This document shows positions 1 through 8,900 of a DNA stretch of 33,351 nt, in pieces (position 1 is the first letter of the stretch; each line of letters begins with the position of its first letter). The stretch lies in the IMG/VR virus record IMGVR_UViG_3300042691_001220, positions 1 to 33,351 of that record; one strand, written 5' to 3'. A program made the translations under genes and the position numbers. The DNA comes from a virus. The notes below the pieces were generated by a model. The model had not been told where the DNA came from. It did not search any database and was given only the letters and a program-made list of their open reading frames with translations.

Positions 1-1
1 C

Positions 2-463
2 GTAGCCCTCACTGGACGTACTACGACCGGCGTAGTTGGGACAGTTTCTGTTTCCGGCACAGCCAACGTACCCCTCACTGGACGTACTACGACCGGCGTA
101 GTTGGGACAGTTTCTGTTTCCGGCGCAGCTAACGTAGCCCTCACGGGAGTCACGACGACTGGAGCCGTGGGCACTGTTTCCGTTTCCGGCGCAGCTAACG
201 TAGCCCTCACGGGAGTCACGACGACTGGAGCCGTGGGCACTGTTTCTGTTCTTCCTAGCGTAACTGTAGCTCTCACGGGAGTCACGACGACCGGCGTCGT
301 AGGGACGGTTGTTGCCCAGCAGGCTACGTTTATAAACGTCGTAGGGGTTACGACAACTGGGGTCGTAGGCGATGTTTCCGTTATTCCCGGCGCGGAAGTG
401 GCGCTTGTTGGTGTTACTACGACTGGAGTGGTTGGGGCGGTTTCCTTTATTATATGGAGCCAA
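2..463 (+). repeat. Seven tandem 66-nt in-frame repeats
   Basis: Units start at 2, 68, 134, 200, 266, 332 and 398, always 66 nt apart. Each encodes a VALTGxTTTGxVGxVSV-type 22-mer. Units one and two differ at only about three positions, and units three and four are identical over their first roughly 48 nt. Later units have diverged. There are no spacers, so this is coding tandem duplication and not CRISPR. Confidence 0.92.
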
Positions 464-640
464 ATAGTCCCCAACCAAAATCCAAGCTGGGTGCCTGTGA
501 ACGATAGTCAGACTGGAGTATGGAGTGCGGTGAACGATTCGCAAACCACTAGCTGGACGCCGGTAAACGATACTCAGACGGGCACTTGGACGGATGTCAA
601 TGATGCTCAAACCCCAAATTGGACGCAAATAGCTGCGTAA
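2..640 (+). CDS. Repeat-rich tail/fibre-like virion protein, 5' end cut by window
   Basis: The reading frame is open from the window edge (first full codon at position 2) to TAA at 638-640. A GTG at 167 lies inside a repeat and is not a credible start. The visible part has two repeat zones. Seven 22-residue units built on VALTGVTTTGVVGTVSV fill 2-463. Four 11-residue units of the form xxVNDSQTxxW fill 491-622, and the protein ends in TQIAA. Beta-prone Val/Thr/Gly repeats followed by Trp-anchored VND repeats are typical of phage tail or fibre proteins, but I cannot name a family. It lies 12 nt upstream of a second fibre-like gene on the same strand. Structural role is inferred from repeats and context; the N-terminal part is unseen. 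Confidence 0.7.
   Translation, partial: VALTGRTTTGVVGTVSVSGTANVPLTGRTTTGVVGTVSVSGAANVALTGVTTTGAVGTVSVSGAANVALTGVTTTGAVGTVSVLPSVTVALTGVTTTGVVGTVVAQQATFINVVGVTTTGVVGDVSVIPGAEVALVGVTTTGVVGAVSFIIWSQIVPNQNPSWVPVNDSQTGVWSAVNDSQTTSWTPVNDTQTGTWTDVNDAQTPNWTQIAA
491..622 (+). repeat. Four tandem 33-nt in-frame repeats (VND-x-QT motif)
   Basis: Four 11-codon units at 491, 524, 557 and 590 each encode a variant of xxVND(S/T/A)QTxxW. They are more diverged at DNA level than the 66-nt repeats upstream. They form the C-terminal end of the fibre-like protein, just before its last five residues. Confidence 0.88.
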
Positions 641-652
641 AAGGATCTAAAT

Positions 653-1954
653 ATGTCTTCTACTTATTCTAATCTGGGTATTGAACTTATCGGCACAGGC
701 GAACAGGCCGGTTCGTGGGGCGGAACTACTAACAATAATTTAGACGATATTATTGATAACGCTATTGTTGGGTATGTGAAGGTAACGCTTACTACTGCCG
801 GAACTTCGGGGTCGCCGAATACTCTTAATGTGGCGCAGGGGCCGTCCGTAGTAACTGCATCTGATGGACAAAAACGAGTTATTGAGGTTTACAGCGCCTC
901 CGATCTCGGCGGGGAGGTCTATCTCCAAATTACCCCCGCTACATTTGCAGGGTACTACTTCATCCGAAATAGCCTAGCAGGTAGCCGTTCGCTTCGTATT
1001 TTTCAAGGAACCTATTCTGTCGGGAACACGGTGCTACTTGCTAACGGCTACGACGCCGTAATTCGCTGCGATGGCGCAGCAACCCCCATTGTGTCTCTTG
1101 TGCTTAGTAACATCCAAGGCACAGTGTTAAATGCTACGAACACTGCGGTCACTAACGACGCAGCAACCGCAGTAGCGGTCTACCCCACTTGGGTCACCGC
1201 AAACACGGGCAACCTGCCGCAGAAAACCACCAGCGCGTCATTTTCTTTCATTCCATCTACGGGGGTTTTGACCGCAAAATTTTCAGCAAGTGCAGGTACT
1301 AGCAGTGTCCCGCCGTTACAACTTGCGTCAGGGGTTAACTTGGCGTCAGTTACAGCGGGCGCGGTGGAATACGACGGTACTGTTTTAACTGCTACCCCCA
1401 ATACAAGTTTCAAACGCGCCACAATCCCGTTGATAAACTACACCTCCGGTGTCGGCACAAGTTTGACTATAGGGTCAGAAACAACATCACAAACACTACT
1501 ACCGTCAGCAAACGACACTATTACGTTACCAATAGGAACTTATTTTTTAGATTTATTTTGCACAATTTCTAGAGGTTCAACTTCTCTAACTACCGCTAAC
1601 CCCCGGATAAACATTTTGGGGGCTGGCGGCGCAGTGGGGACATTTAGTGGCGCGACAATAAGTTCTATTTCTAATGGAGGGGCATCAGTTATTTACGGGT
1701 TTAATGGGGTAAATATTAACGTAGATAATGTGGTAGGCCCATCTAGTTCTTCTCCTACAGCTGTATATCACACTACGTTAAGAGGTATGTTGAAAATTAC
1801 AACAGCGGGGACAATTATTCCGCAATACTCGTTAAGCGCAAACTTGGCGTCAGCGGGGTCAGCCTCTACTCCAAATGTAGTGTATTTTAATCTTAAACAA
1901 ATGGATGCTCAAAGCGCGACGGCTTTTGGCCCCGCTGGCGCGGGTTGGGGCTAA
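653..1954 (+). CDS. Tail fibre-like protein (433 aa)
   Basis: The ATG at 653 has an AAGGA ribosome-binding site about 8 nt upstream. The N-terminus (STYSNLGIELIGTGEQAGSW, then a TNNNLDDIIDNAI segment) matches, from memory, a motif found at the start of tail-fibre or tail-associated proteins in marine and freshwater podophages. The rest is low in charged residues and rich in Ser, Thr, Ala and Gly, consistent with a beta-structured fibre shaft or head. It ends in a glycine-rich PAGAGWG tail. The second half (about 1441-1920) is more AT-rich than the first, suggesting a swapped distal domain, as is common in host-recognition fibres. Receptor binding is inference. Confidence 0.6.
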   Translation: MSSTYSNLGIELIGTGEQAGSWGGTTNNNLDDIIDNAIVGYVKVTLTTAGTSGSPNTLNVAQGPSVVTASDGQKRVIEVYSASDLGGEVYLQITPATFAGYYFIRNSLAGSRSLRIFQGTYSVGNTVLLANGYDAVIRCDGAATPIVSLVLSNIQGTVLNATNTAVTNDAATAVAVYPTWVTANTGNLPQKTTSASFSFIPSTGVLTAKFSASAGTSSVPPLQLASGVNLASVTAGAVEYDGTVLTATPNTSFKRATIPLINYTSGVGTSLTIGSETTSQTLLPSANDTITLPIGTYFLDLFCTISRGSTSLTTANPRINILGAGGAVGTFSGATISSISNGGASVIYGFNGVNINVDNVVGPSSSSPTAVYHTTLRGMLKITTAGTIIPQYSLSANLASAGSASTPNVVYFNLKQMDAQSATAFGPAGAGWG

Positions 1955-1970
1955 TTAAAACTGATTAACT

Positions 1971-1975
1971 AGGAG
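1971..1975 (+). promoter_or_regulatory. Ribosome-binding site that selects a GTG start
   Basis: AGGAG lies 7 nt before the GTG at 1983. The first in-frame ATG, at 1992, would be 16 nt away, too far. The spacing therefore supports GTG initiation for the following gene. Confidence 0.7.
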
Positions 1976-1982
1976 ACTAAAA

Positions 1983-2303
1983 GTGAGCACTATGAATACT
2001 TTTTGGAAGATCGAACGCCTGACTCGCGATATCGACACTGGCGGCGTCCTTGTGGCTCACTGGCGTGCTTTTGCGGATGACGAGGGGTTCCAAGCCACTG
2101 CATTCGGACATGTCGGCTTTGCTCCAGACAGCACCAAGGAAGACTTCATTCCGTTTGAAAGCCTGACCGAAGAAGAGGTCAGCAAGTGGGTTTTGGAAAC
2201 GCTTGGCGACGAGCGTGTTGCGGAAGTGATGGATGCCATGAAAGTGGAAATCGACCGGCGTAAAGCTCCGACGACTTCCGAAGGTCTGCCTTGGCAGCAA
2301 TAG
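1983..2303 (+). CDS. Conserved small phage protein of unknown function (106 aa)
   Basis: GTG start chosen on ribosome-binding-site spacing. The protein is acidic and soluble. It has a beta-rich N-terminal half (WKIERLTRDIDTGGVLVAHW), then a FxPFESLTEEEVSKWV segment, a helix, and a C-terminal tail ending in GLPWQQ. I recall similar short proteins (tryptophan-rich start, LTEEEV-W motif, TPW-like end) beside tail and lysis genes in cyanophages and pelagic phages, where no function is assigned. No signal peptide or membrane segment. It sits between the fibre gene and the lysis cassette, 3 nt before the next gene, so it is probably co-translated with late genes. Function unknown. Confidence 0.75.
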   Translation: MSTMNTFWKIERLTRDIDTGGVLVAHWRAFADDEGFQATAFGHVGFAPDSTKEDFIPFESLTEEEVSKWVLETLGDERVAEVMDAMKVEIDRRKAPTTSEGLPWQQ

Positions 2304-2306
2304 CTA

Positions 2307-2540
2307 ATGGATTTACAAATCGTAATTAACCTTGGGTTGGGGGTCATCATGGCGCTACTAGGATGGTTCGCCCACGAAGTGTGGAGCGCGGTCAAGGAAC
2401 TGAAGTCCGACATGTCGGGCCTCCGCGAAGACCTCCCAAAGGTTTATGTGATGAAAGAGGACTATCGCCGTGATATCCATGAAATTAAAGATATGTTGTC
2501 GCGGATCTTTGACAAACTAGATGGGAAAGCTGACCGATGA
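2307..2540 (+). CDS. Small N-terminally anchored membrane protein of the lysis cassette (77 aa)
   Basis: One hydrophobic segment at about residues 4-22 (IVINLGLGVIMALLGWFAHEVW) is followed by a charged, probably coiled-coil helix (KELKSDMSGLREDL, then IHEIKDMLSRIFDKLDGK). One membrane helix plus a helical tail is common for small proteins next to holins; it could be a holin accessory or a spanin-like component. No lipobox is seen. The ribosome-binding site is weak, and the start lies 3 nt after the previous stop, so translational coupling is likely. Its stop overlaps the next gene's start by 4 nt (ATGA). Confidence 0.7.
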   Translation: MDLQIVINLGLGVIMALLGWFAHEVWSAVKELKSDMSGLREDLPKVYVMKEDYRRDIHEIKDMLSRIFDKLDGKADR

Positions 2541-2755
2541 GAGAAAAGTTGAGCGTGTGGGTGACATTGATCGCCACAATCACGTTAGCCGCAATTCTTT
2601 TAGCGATGGTTGCTGGAATGATGATGGGGTTGTTCAACGAAAAAGTGGATAACAACAAAATCTTTGAAGCGGTACTTCCCGCGTTCCAAACCATCGTCGG
2701 TGGGTTTATTGGGTTGATTACTGGTATCAAAATAGCCTCGGATGACAAACCATGA
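2537..2755 (+). CDS. Putative holin (72 aa, two membrane helices)
   Basis: Two hydrophobic segments are visible: about residues 7-31 (VWVTLIATITLAAILLAMVAG and following) and about 47-66 (AVLPAFQTIVGGFIGLITGI). They are joined by a short polar loop (NEKVDNNK). Size, two-helix topology and a 4-nt overlap with the muramidase gene all fit a class II-type holin that would permeabilise the inner membrane. It overlaps both neighbours by ATGA, so the three genes are translationally coupled. Holins are too diverse to assign by sequence alone; position is the main argument. Confidence 0.65.
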   Translation: MREKLSVWVTLIATITLAAILLAMVAGMMMGLFNEKVDNNKIFEAVLPAFQTIVGGFIGLITGIKIASDDKP

Positions 2756-3258
2756 CTTTTGAAGAATCTTTCAAGGTACTTATCGGGCACGAAGGCGGAT
2801 ACAGCGACGACCGCAACGACCCCGGCAACTGGACTGGCGGCAAGGTTGGCGTTGGCGAAATGTTGGGCACTAAGTATGGCGTCGCCGCTAACTCCTATCC
2901 GATGGAGGACATCAAGAACTTGACGCTTGAGCGAGCGCAGCAGATTTATCGCCGGGACTATTGGGACAAATTGCACGCTGACGATCTCCCCAAGCATGTG
3001 CGGTTTGCCGTCTTTGACGCTGCCGTCAACTCAGGAGTTAAGCAAGCCGTAAAGTGGTTGCAAAGAGCGGTAGGTGTGGTAGATGATGGGGCTATCGGCC
3101 ACAAAACGCTGAGTGCCATCACTGCGATGGATCCGTATAAGCTCGCCGCTACCTTTAACGGGCAGCGTCTCAAGTTCATGGCCGATCTCAAAACATGGGA
3201 TACCTTCGGCAAGGGTTGGGCGCGGCGAGTCGCTGAAAACCTCATCAATCTGCCGTAG
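2752..3258 (+). CDS. Endolysin, GH108-type muramidase (168 aa)
   Basis: The N-terminus has the glycoside hydrolase 108 (ZliS/secretion-activator) signature: FxxxIGHEGGYSDDRNDPGN, with catalytic Glu14 in EGGY. A TKYGVAANSYP segment and a YRRDYWDKL segment follow. The C-terminal half resembles the family's peptidoglycan-binding-like fold (AVFDAAVNSGVKQAVKWLQ, then DGAIGHKTL). Length matches the family. No signal peptide is visible, so export should rely on the holin. It is encoded directly after the putative holin with a 4-nt overlap. Expected role: cleavage of peptidoglycan glycan strands at the end of infection. Confidence 0.9.
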   Translation: MTFEESFKVLIGHEGGYSDDRNDPGNWTGGKVGVGEMLGTKYGVAANSYPMEDIKNLTLERAQQIYRRDYWDKLHADDLPKHVRFAVFDAAVNSGVKQAVKWLQRAVGVVDDGAIGHKTLSAITAMDPYKLAATFNGQRLKFMADLKTWDTFGKGWARRVAENLINLP

Positions 3259-3269
3259 GAGTAGCTTCC

Positions 3270-3440
3270 ATGAATCTCAAGTTTTTCCTTGACCGTGCGA
3301 AAGAACCCTCCACTTGGCGCGGCGCTGCCGTCATGGTGGGCACGCTTGGCGTGGGGGTTAATCCCGATGCTATACAGCAGATTGGTCTGGCGGTAGGTGC
3401 TGTCATCTCGGCCATCGAGATTTTCCGTAAGGAAAGCTAA
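3270..3440 (+). CDS. Short membrane-associated phage protein (56 aa)
   Basis: The ATG at 3270 follows an AGGAG site; the stop TAA at 3438-3440 overlaps the next gene's ATG (TAATG). The protein starts MNLKFFLDRAKEPSTWRG and continues with a small-residue, hydrophobic stretch (AAVMVGTLGVGVN, then IGLAVGAVISAIEIF), ending FRKES. This is one or two short membrane-interacting helices. Small proteins of this form (an EPSTWRG-like start, a hydrophobic core and a terminal basic patch) are, from memory, common beside phage endolysins with no agreed function. Accessory holin or antiholin is possible but unproven. Confidence 0.72.
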   Translation: MNLKFFLDRAKEPSTWRGAAVMVGTLGVGVNPDAIQQIGLAVGAVISAIEIFRKES

Positions 3441-5401
3441 TGCCCCTTAAAAAACTGATATTTAAGCCGGGGGTAAACCGAGACCAAACCAACTACACAG
3501 GCGAAGGCGGTTGGTGGGAATGCAACAAAGTTCGGTTTATCTCGGGCTACCCCCTAAAATTGGGAGGATGGCTAAAATACTCAGTTACTGCGTATCTGGG
3601 GGTATGTCGCACGCTCTTTAATTGGCTGGCCTCCCCCAATTTGAATTACCTTGCGCTTGGCACTAGCAGCAAAATCTACATTGACAACGGCGGTACGCTC
3701 AACGACATCACGCCGCTTCGGGCCACCTATACGGGCGCGTCGTCGCCTCAAGACACCGACAACTGCCTTACCCCATCTGCTGGCTCTAACATAGTTACGG
3801 TAAACATCAATACGCATGGGGCGGTGACCGGCGACTACATGACGTTTGCCGGGGTCGCTGCGATAGGAAGTATCCCCGCAACTAGCTTCAACGGTGTCCA
3901 GTTTTATGTAACGGTGGTGAACGCAAATCAGTTCACGATCACAGTAGACACCCTAGCCAGCACTTCTTCCCCCGCTGGTGGTACGGGTATCACAGCATAC
4001 TTCTATATCCCTTCCGGTAACGCAGTGGCTTCTGGAGGTACAGGATGGGGCGCTCCTCCGTGGGGCGGTTCTGGTACGTCTCCTACCACAGGTTGGGGTA
4101 TTGCGTCGGCCACGACAATTTCTAACCCGCTTCGGTATGTCTATTTTGCGTCGCGATACGACGGGAGTACTAATTACACCGACCTTTTGTTCAACATCCG
4201 CAATGGTTCGATTTACAAATGGTCGGTGTCTCCGGGGTTCCCGTTCCCGTCCGGTAATGCCGTTGCATTGTCGGGTACGCAAGTACCACAGCAAGTTGGT
4301 CAGATTCTCTACGATACCTACAGCGGCATCTTAATGGCGTTTGGCGCTACACCTTATGGCGCGGGTAGTCCGTATACGATTGAGCCTCTTCTGGTGCGGT
4401 GGGCAAGTCAGGATGACTATACCAACTGGGATCCCGCAACGCCCGCATCCTCCACCGCTGGTTTTCTCACAATCCAAACCGGCTCAAACATTCTTAGAGC
4501 GGTCTCCAACCTCGGCGAAATCCTCGTATTCACTGAGCGATCAGTAACTTCAGTAACATTCACTGGGTCTAGCGACGTATTTTCTCAGAAGCTAATTTCT
4601 TCTGACATGTCTTTAATTGGAACAAACGCCGTAGTTGTTGTTAACAACGTATACTATTGGATGGGTACGGACAAATTCTTTATGTATAACGGTCGCGTAG
4701 AAACCATCCCCTGCACACTTCTCCAGCACGTTTTCAACAACATCAACTTTGCCCAAGGCGGTCAGGTTGTCGGCGGTTCGATTGAACGGTTTTTTGAAGT
4801 CTGGTGGTTCTATTGCTCTTCCGGCGCAACGGTCGTAGACAAATACGTTGTGTATAACTACGACGAAAACATCTGGTATTACGGCGACTGCACTGAAGGG
4901 ATGAGCCGTACCGCATGGTCTGATTCCCCCTTGCGGCAATATCCCCAAGGGGCGAGTGGGGATGACAACTACCTGTACAACCATGAGCAGGGCGTGGATG
5001 CGGACACGTTGCCTATGACCTCCTACATCACTTCCAACAATTTTGACCTTGACCCAGATGGGCAAAAGTTCATGTTGGTGCGCCGACTCATCCCTGATGT
5101 GTCGTTTGCAGGATCTACCACTGCTGCCGGGGTTAGCCCCACCGTAGATTTCACGTTGTACCCGCGCAACTTCCCCGGCTCGGCATATATGACTTCCAAC
5201 GCCGAGGGCGAGGATTTTTCGCGGGCTGTTACGCAAGCCCCCGGATCTACGGTAGCGGTAGAGCAATACACCGACCAAGTTTACGTCCGTGCGCGTGCCC
5301 GTCAGATGGGTGTTTCTATCGGGTCTTCCGGGGTGCTGGGGGTTAGTTGGCAGTTGGGTTCCCCCCGTATTGATGTTCGTGAAGACGGTACGAGGGGGTA
5401 A
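3440..5401 (+). CDS. Conserved large virion protein, possibly P22 gp10-like DNA-stabilisation/tail hub (653 aa)
   Basis: ATG at 3440 overlaps the previous stop (TAATG); AAGGA lies just upstream. The N-terminus (LKKLIFKPGVNRDQTNYTGE, then GGWWECNKVRFISGYPLKLGGW) is a strongly conserved opening that I recall from many podophage proteins annotated as packaged-DNA-stabilisation or tail-hub proteins related to P22 gp10. The body is beta-rich with many Gly, Ser, Tyr and Trp residues and looks like a propeller-type virion protein, e.g. repeated segments ending in WxDYTNW and YNYDENIWYYGD. No membrane segment. It sits between the lysis genes and the ejection-protein set. The virion role is well supported by context; the gp10 equivalence is from memory and tentative. 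Confidence 0.6.
   Translation: MPLKKLIFKPGVNRDQTNYTGEGGWWECNKVRFISGYPLKLGGWLKYSVTAYLGVCRTLFNWLASPNLNYLALGTSSKIYIDNGGTLNDITPLRATYTGASSPQDTDNCLTPSAGSNIVTVNINTHGAVTGDYMTFAGVAAIGSIPATSFNGVQFYVTVVNANQFTITVDTLASTSSPAGGTGITAYFYIPSGNAVASGGTGWGAPPWGGSGTSPTTGWGIASATTISNPLRYVYFASRYDGSTNYTDLLFNIRNGSIYKWSVSPGFPFPSGNAVALSGTQVPQQVGQILYDTYSGILMAFGATPYGAGSPYTIEPLLVRWASQDDYTNWDPATPASSTAGFLTIQTGSNILRAVSNLGEILVFTERSVTSVTFTGSSDVFSQKLISSDMSLIGTNAVVVVNNVYYWMGTDKFFMYNGRVETIPCTLLQHVFNNINFAQGGQVVGGSIERFFEVWWFYCSSGATVVDKYVVYNYDENIWYYGDCTEGMSRTAWSDSPLRQYPQGASGDDNYLYNHEQGVDADTLPMTSYITSNNFDLDPDGQKFMLVRRLIPDVSFAGSTTAAGVSPTVDFTLYPRNFPGSAYMTSNAEGEDFSRAVTQAPGSTVAVEQYTDQVYVRARARQMGVSIGSSGVLGVSWQLGSPRIDVREDGTRG
5392..5398 (+). 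promoter_or_regulatory. Ribosome-binding site supporting a GTG start at 5404
   Basis: GAGGGGG lies 5 nt before the GTG at 5404. An overlapping ATG at 5402 is in another frame and gives a Pro/Ser-rich out-of-frame product, so GTG is the better start. Confidence 0.6.
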
Positions 5402-5403
5402 AT

Positions 5404-5952
5404 GTGGCGTTTGATAAGTTCAAATCCCCCCGCGTCCCCACCGCACCAAGAGAGTACGACTTCCCGTACTTCAACCAGCTTGCGCGGGCGTTGGATAACT
5501 TTTTTACGAATTTTGATTCTAAAGCCGGAATCTCAGTAGGCAGCGCGACTAACGATTTGTTAGTTACACCTTTTGCTAAAGACCCTATTACGGGGGTAGC
5601 GTCAGTTACTGTAGCGGCTACAAACGATAACTTAAAAATTCCACCGTATACATTTTTGCGAGTTAACCCGTCTCCTGCGGGGGCGTTCTCTATTTCTGGG
5701 TTTTTAACCGGCAACGCAGTAAAAGATTCTACTGGAGTGGTAGCTTTTTCTGCGTTAGATGGGCAGCAGTTAGTAGTGTTTAACCCCACTGCAAACGCTA
5801 TGACTATTAAAGATCAAGCTACGTCCAGCGCCGTTCCCAACCGCATTATCACGAACACCGGGGCCGACATCGTTACGACAGGTTCCGGCGTTGTGTCGCT
5901 TATTTATTCAAGAGCAGATGCACGCTGGGTCGTCATCTCAGCGCAGCTTTAG
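5404..5952 (+). CDS. Small virion-associated protein of unknown function (182 aa)
   Basis: GTG start two nt after the previous stop. The N-terminus (AFDKFKSPRVPTAPREYDFP) is polar and helix-prone up to LARALDNFFTNFDSK. The rest is rich in Val, Thr, Ala, Asn and Gly and predicted beta-structured, ending SRADARWVVISAQL. An N-terminal assembly helix followed by a beta domain is common in phage head-fibre or tail-spike adaptor proteins. The C-terminal SLIYSRADARWVV segment resembles endings I have seen in small phage structural proteins, but I cannot name a family. The stop overlaps the ribosome-binding site of the next gene. Structural role is inferred from composition and position. Confidence 0.6.
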   Translation: MAFDKFKSPRVPTAPREYDFPYFNQLARALDNFFTNFDSKAGISVGSATNDLLVTPFAKDPITGVASVTVAATNDNLKIPPYTFLRVNPSPAGAFSISGFLTGNAVKDSTGVVAFSALDGQQLVVFNPTANAMTIKDQATSSAVPNRIITNTGADIVTTGSGVVSLIYSRADARWVVISAQL

Positions 5953-5961
5953 GAGTTTGGT

Positions 5962-8900
5962 ATGGCCGGTATTGCATCCATCGTAGACCCCAACTCCCTC
6001 GTTGCCCGGAAGTTCGCTACTGGCGGCACTGCGAAAAAGCCCACGACCATTAACCTATTTGGGCAGCAAATCACCCTCCCGGTTAGACCCGCGCCAACTC
6101 CGGTTAGACCCGCGCCAACTCCGGTTAGACCCGCGCCAACTCCGGTTAGACCCGCGCCAACTCCGGTTAGACCTGCGCCTACGCCCCCCGCGCCCGTTTT
6201 TCGAGGGTACGATTCTCTTGACGCATTGACCAACATTTCAAAAAGCGGCGGGTCCTTTTTGTTTACCGACCCCAAAACTGGGGCGCTTAATCCTGCGCTA
6301 CAAGCACAGCTAGACCAACAGAAAGTCGCAGCGGCCAGTTACGTCCCTAAAAATGGGGATATGCGGTATGGGTTTGTGCAGTTTGGAAAGGGGATGGCCC
6401 CCGATAAAGACAACCGTAGCTTCCAAGAAAAGTTTGCCAACACCCCCGGTGCGGGGCTTTGGTCGGCGGGGATTAACCCAGACGACCCCCAAGCTGAAGT
6501 TAAAGCAAAAGCTATGTTGGATAGGCTTTTGGCTAACAAAGATCCTAAATATAGTCAAAGCGTATGGGGGAACGGGGCATGGGGTCGAGACGACGCCAAA
6601 ATGCCGGGGATACGCCAAATCCTCGCCACAACCCCTAATATTAAAGCCACTGATTTAATTGATTACGCATGGCGTGCGCCCCAAGCGCAGAATGCCCTTC
6701 AGCCCCGCGATATTGGTGAAGACATTCTTGACATGGTTGCCGTTGTAGGTTTGACGTTAATGTCTGGCGGTAACCCAACGCTTGCGACGATGTATGGCGC
6801 GGCGCGGAACGGGGAAAAATCCGGCTCATTGTTAGGTGCTTTTGGAGGCGCACTACAAGCCTATTCTCTTGCTAGTGGGGTCGGTAGCTTAACTACCGCT
6901 ATTAATTCCGCTGGTGGAGTGGGTAACTTTATAACCTCTATTCCCGGCAAAATTTCAACCACAGTTAATAAAATTTTTGCCGAAGGCGCTAAGTTTACTG
7001 GCGCCCCGCTTACTTACACTAAAACGGCAATTGATAAATTAGTTGACACCGCTACAAATAAAGTCGTAGATACTGTTACTAGCGCAAAAGATTTTGTGCG
7101 TGATTTAGCAGAAGCTCCGGGCGAAACGCTTGGATCTCTTGTGGGTACTCCAAATACCGGAGGTATTACAAGTCTTTCAAATGTTTCACCGGATATTCCG
7201 ACTATCAATGTATCGGCTATTCGCCCCCAAGATCCATTTGGGGGGTCGCTTGGACTTTCTGGCGCTCCGTCATGGGTTTTGGGACATAATTTAGTTCCAG
7301 ACGAATTAATCCCCAAAGAAAACATCACTGATACTTCAACAAAAGAAGGTGGCGGTGGAACTCCGGGCGAAGGCACTGCGGGGAGTGGGCAAGTTTCGCA
7401 AGCTGGCGGTGGCGGTGGCGGTGGCGGAACCCCAAACACCGGGGGGGTCACAGAACTTCCAAACCCTAACGCCGGGGGGGTCACAGAACTTCCTAATATC
7501 GACGCTGGTGGCGCTACGACCCCCGGCGGGGTTACAAACCTCCCGAGTGCCGCTGACATTGCAAATGCGGGTGGCGCTACGACCCCCGGCGGGATTACTA
7601 CTCTTCCAAGTGGGACCCCAGAAATTGTCATAACAGCAAGTAGGGCTGCGGAAGATAATTGGCTTATAAACGCATTAAAAGTTTCGCCTAGTTGGATAGC
7701 AAGTCAACCTGCGGATGTAAAACATAAATTATATAACCAATTAAAAAATGAATATGGAACATTAGATCAGCCTAGAATGGACACAGATGCAAGGGGGAAC
7801 ACATACAGAGTACATGATTTAACTCGTCCCGAAGAAATTATGAAACCAGATACTATTGTAAATAGTAACGGGGATAGAGTAGTAATAGATTATTCTGGAA
7901 ATGGTATTAATCCTAATGCGTTGGAAATAACTACAATTGAATCTCCAACGCCAACCCCAATAACTACGCCGACCCCAATTACGACGCCGGGGCTTCCGGG
8001 ACTTTCTACTGCGGCAAGCCAGTATGTAAATTCGTTTGAACAAACTACTCCGGTAACCCCGCCGATAATCCCCACTGGCCCTGTTGGATCCGAACCGCTG
8101 ATTCCGACAGTGCCCCCCGTGACGCCCGTGGTTCCGCCTACGCCTCCCGTGGTTCCGCCTACGCCTCCCGTGGTTCCGCCTACGCCTCCCGTGGTTCCGC
8201 CTACGCTTCCCGTGGTTCCGCCTACGCCTCCCGTGGTTCCGCCTACGCCTCCCGTGGTTCCGCCTACGCCTCCCGTGGTTCCGCCTACGCCTCCCGTGGT
8301 TCCGCCTACGCCTCCCGTGGTTCCGCCTACGCCTCCCGTGGTTCCGCCTACGCCTCCCGTGGTTCCGCCTACGCCTCCCGTTGGTCCGGTTGGTCCAATT
8401 ACTATTTCACCGTACCCAGTAGGTCCAGTAGGTCCAGTAGGTCCGGTTGGTCCGGTTGGTCCTATTGGTACTGGCCCCGTTGGTCCAGTAGGTCCGGGCG
8501 GTCCGGGCGGCGGGGGAAGTGGTGGTGGGAATGGTGGCGGGGACGGCACGGGTGATGGCACGGGGAATGGGCCGGGGACCGGAGGTACGGTGCCGGATAT
8601 TAAAATCCCGGCTGTCAGTGCGCCAAGACCTTCTGGAACCGCTGGTAAAAGCCCTGCGTTTACGGACTCAGAGGTTACATACTTAGGACTGTCTAAACCG
8701 GGGGAATATAAGCCGGTAACATATCAAGGGATTTCATCCGTCATGCCCTCTAAAAATATGCCGTTCCCATTGATGGGTGCCCAACAACCTGCGGCTTCTG
8801 CGCCAGTAGATAATTCATGGATTAATATGCTTAACCCACAAATGCCAACAGACCCCAACGCCGCTGGGTTTTTTGATTTCGCAAATTTTGGGTTTGCTGC

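Noticed and set aside
1-463. Regular repeats resembling a CRISPR array
   Set aside because: The units are contiguous, in frame and 66 nt long without unique spacers; they encode repeated protein segments.
167-640. GTG at 167 as the start of the first gene
   Set aside because: The frame stays open to the window edge with the same repeats, so the gene begins further left.
4613-5278. 221-codon antisense frame in the 653-aa virion gene
   Set aside because: Shadow of a strongly supported gene; basic, low-complexity product and no translation signal.
5402-5404. ATG two nt before the GTG start of the 182-aa gene
   Set aside because: Its frame gives a Ser/Pro-rich peptide unlike a folded protein, and the GTG frame runs 182 codons with good composition.
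7890-8561. Antisense collagen-like frame (GPTGPTG, GGVGGTTG)
   Set aside because: It is the reverse reading of the Pro/Gly repeats of the 1100-aa gene, with no ribosome-binding site or neighbours on that strand.
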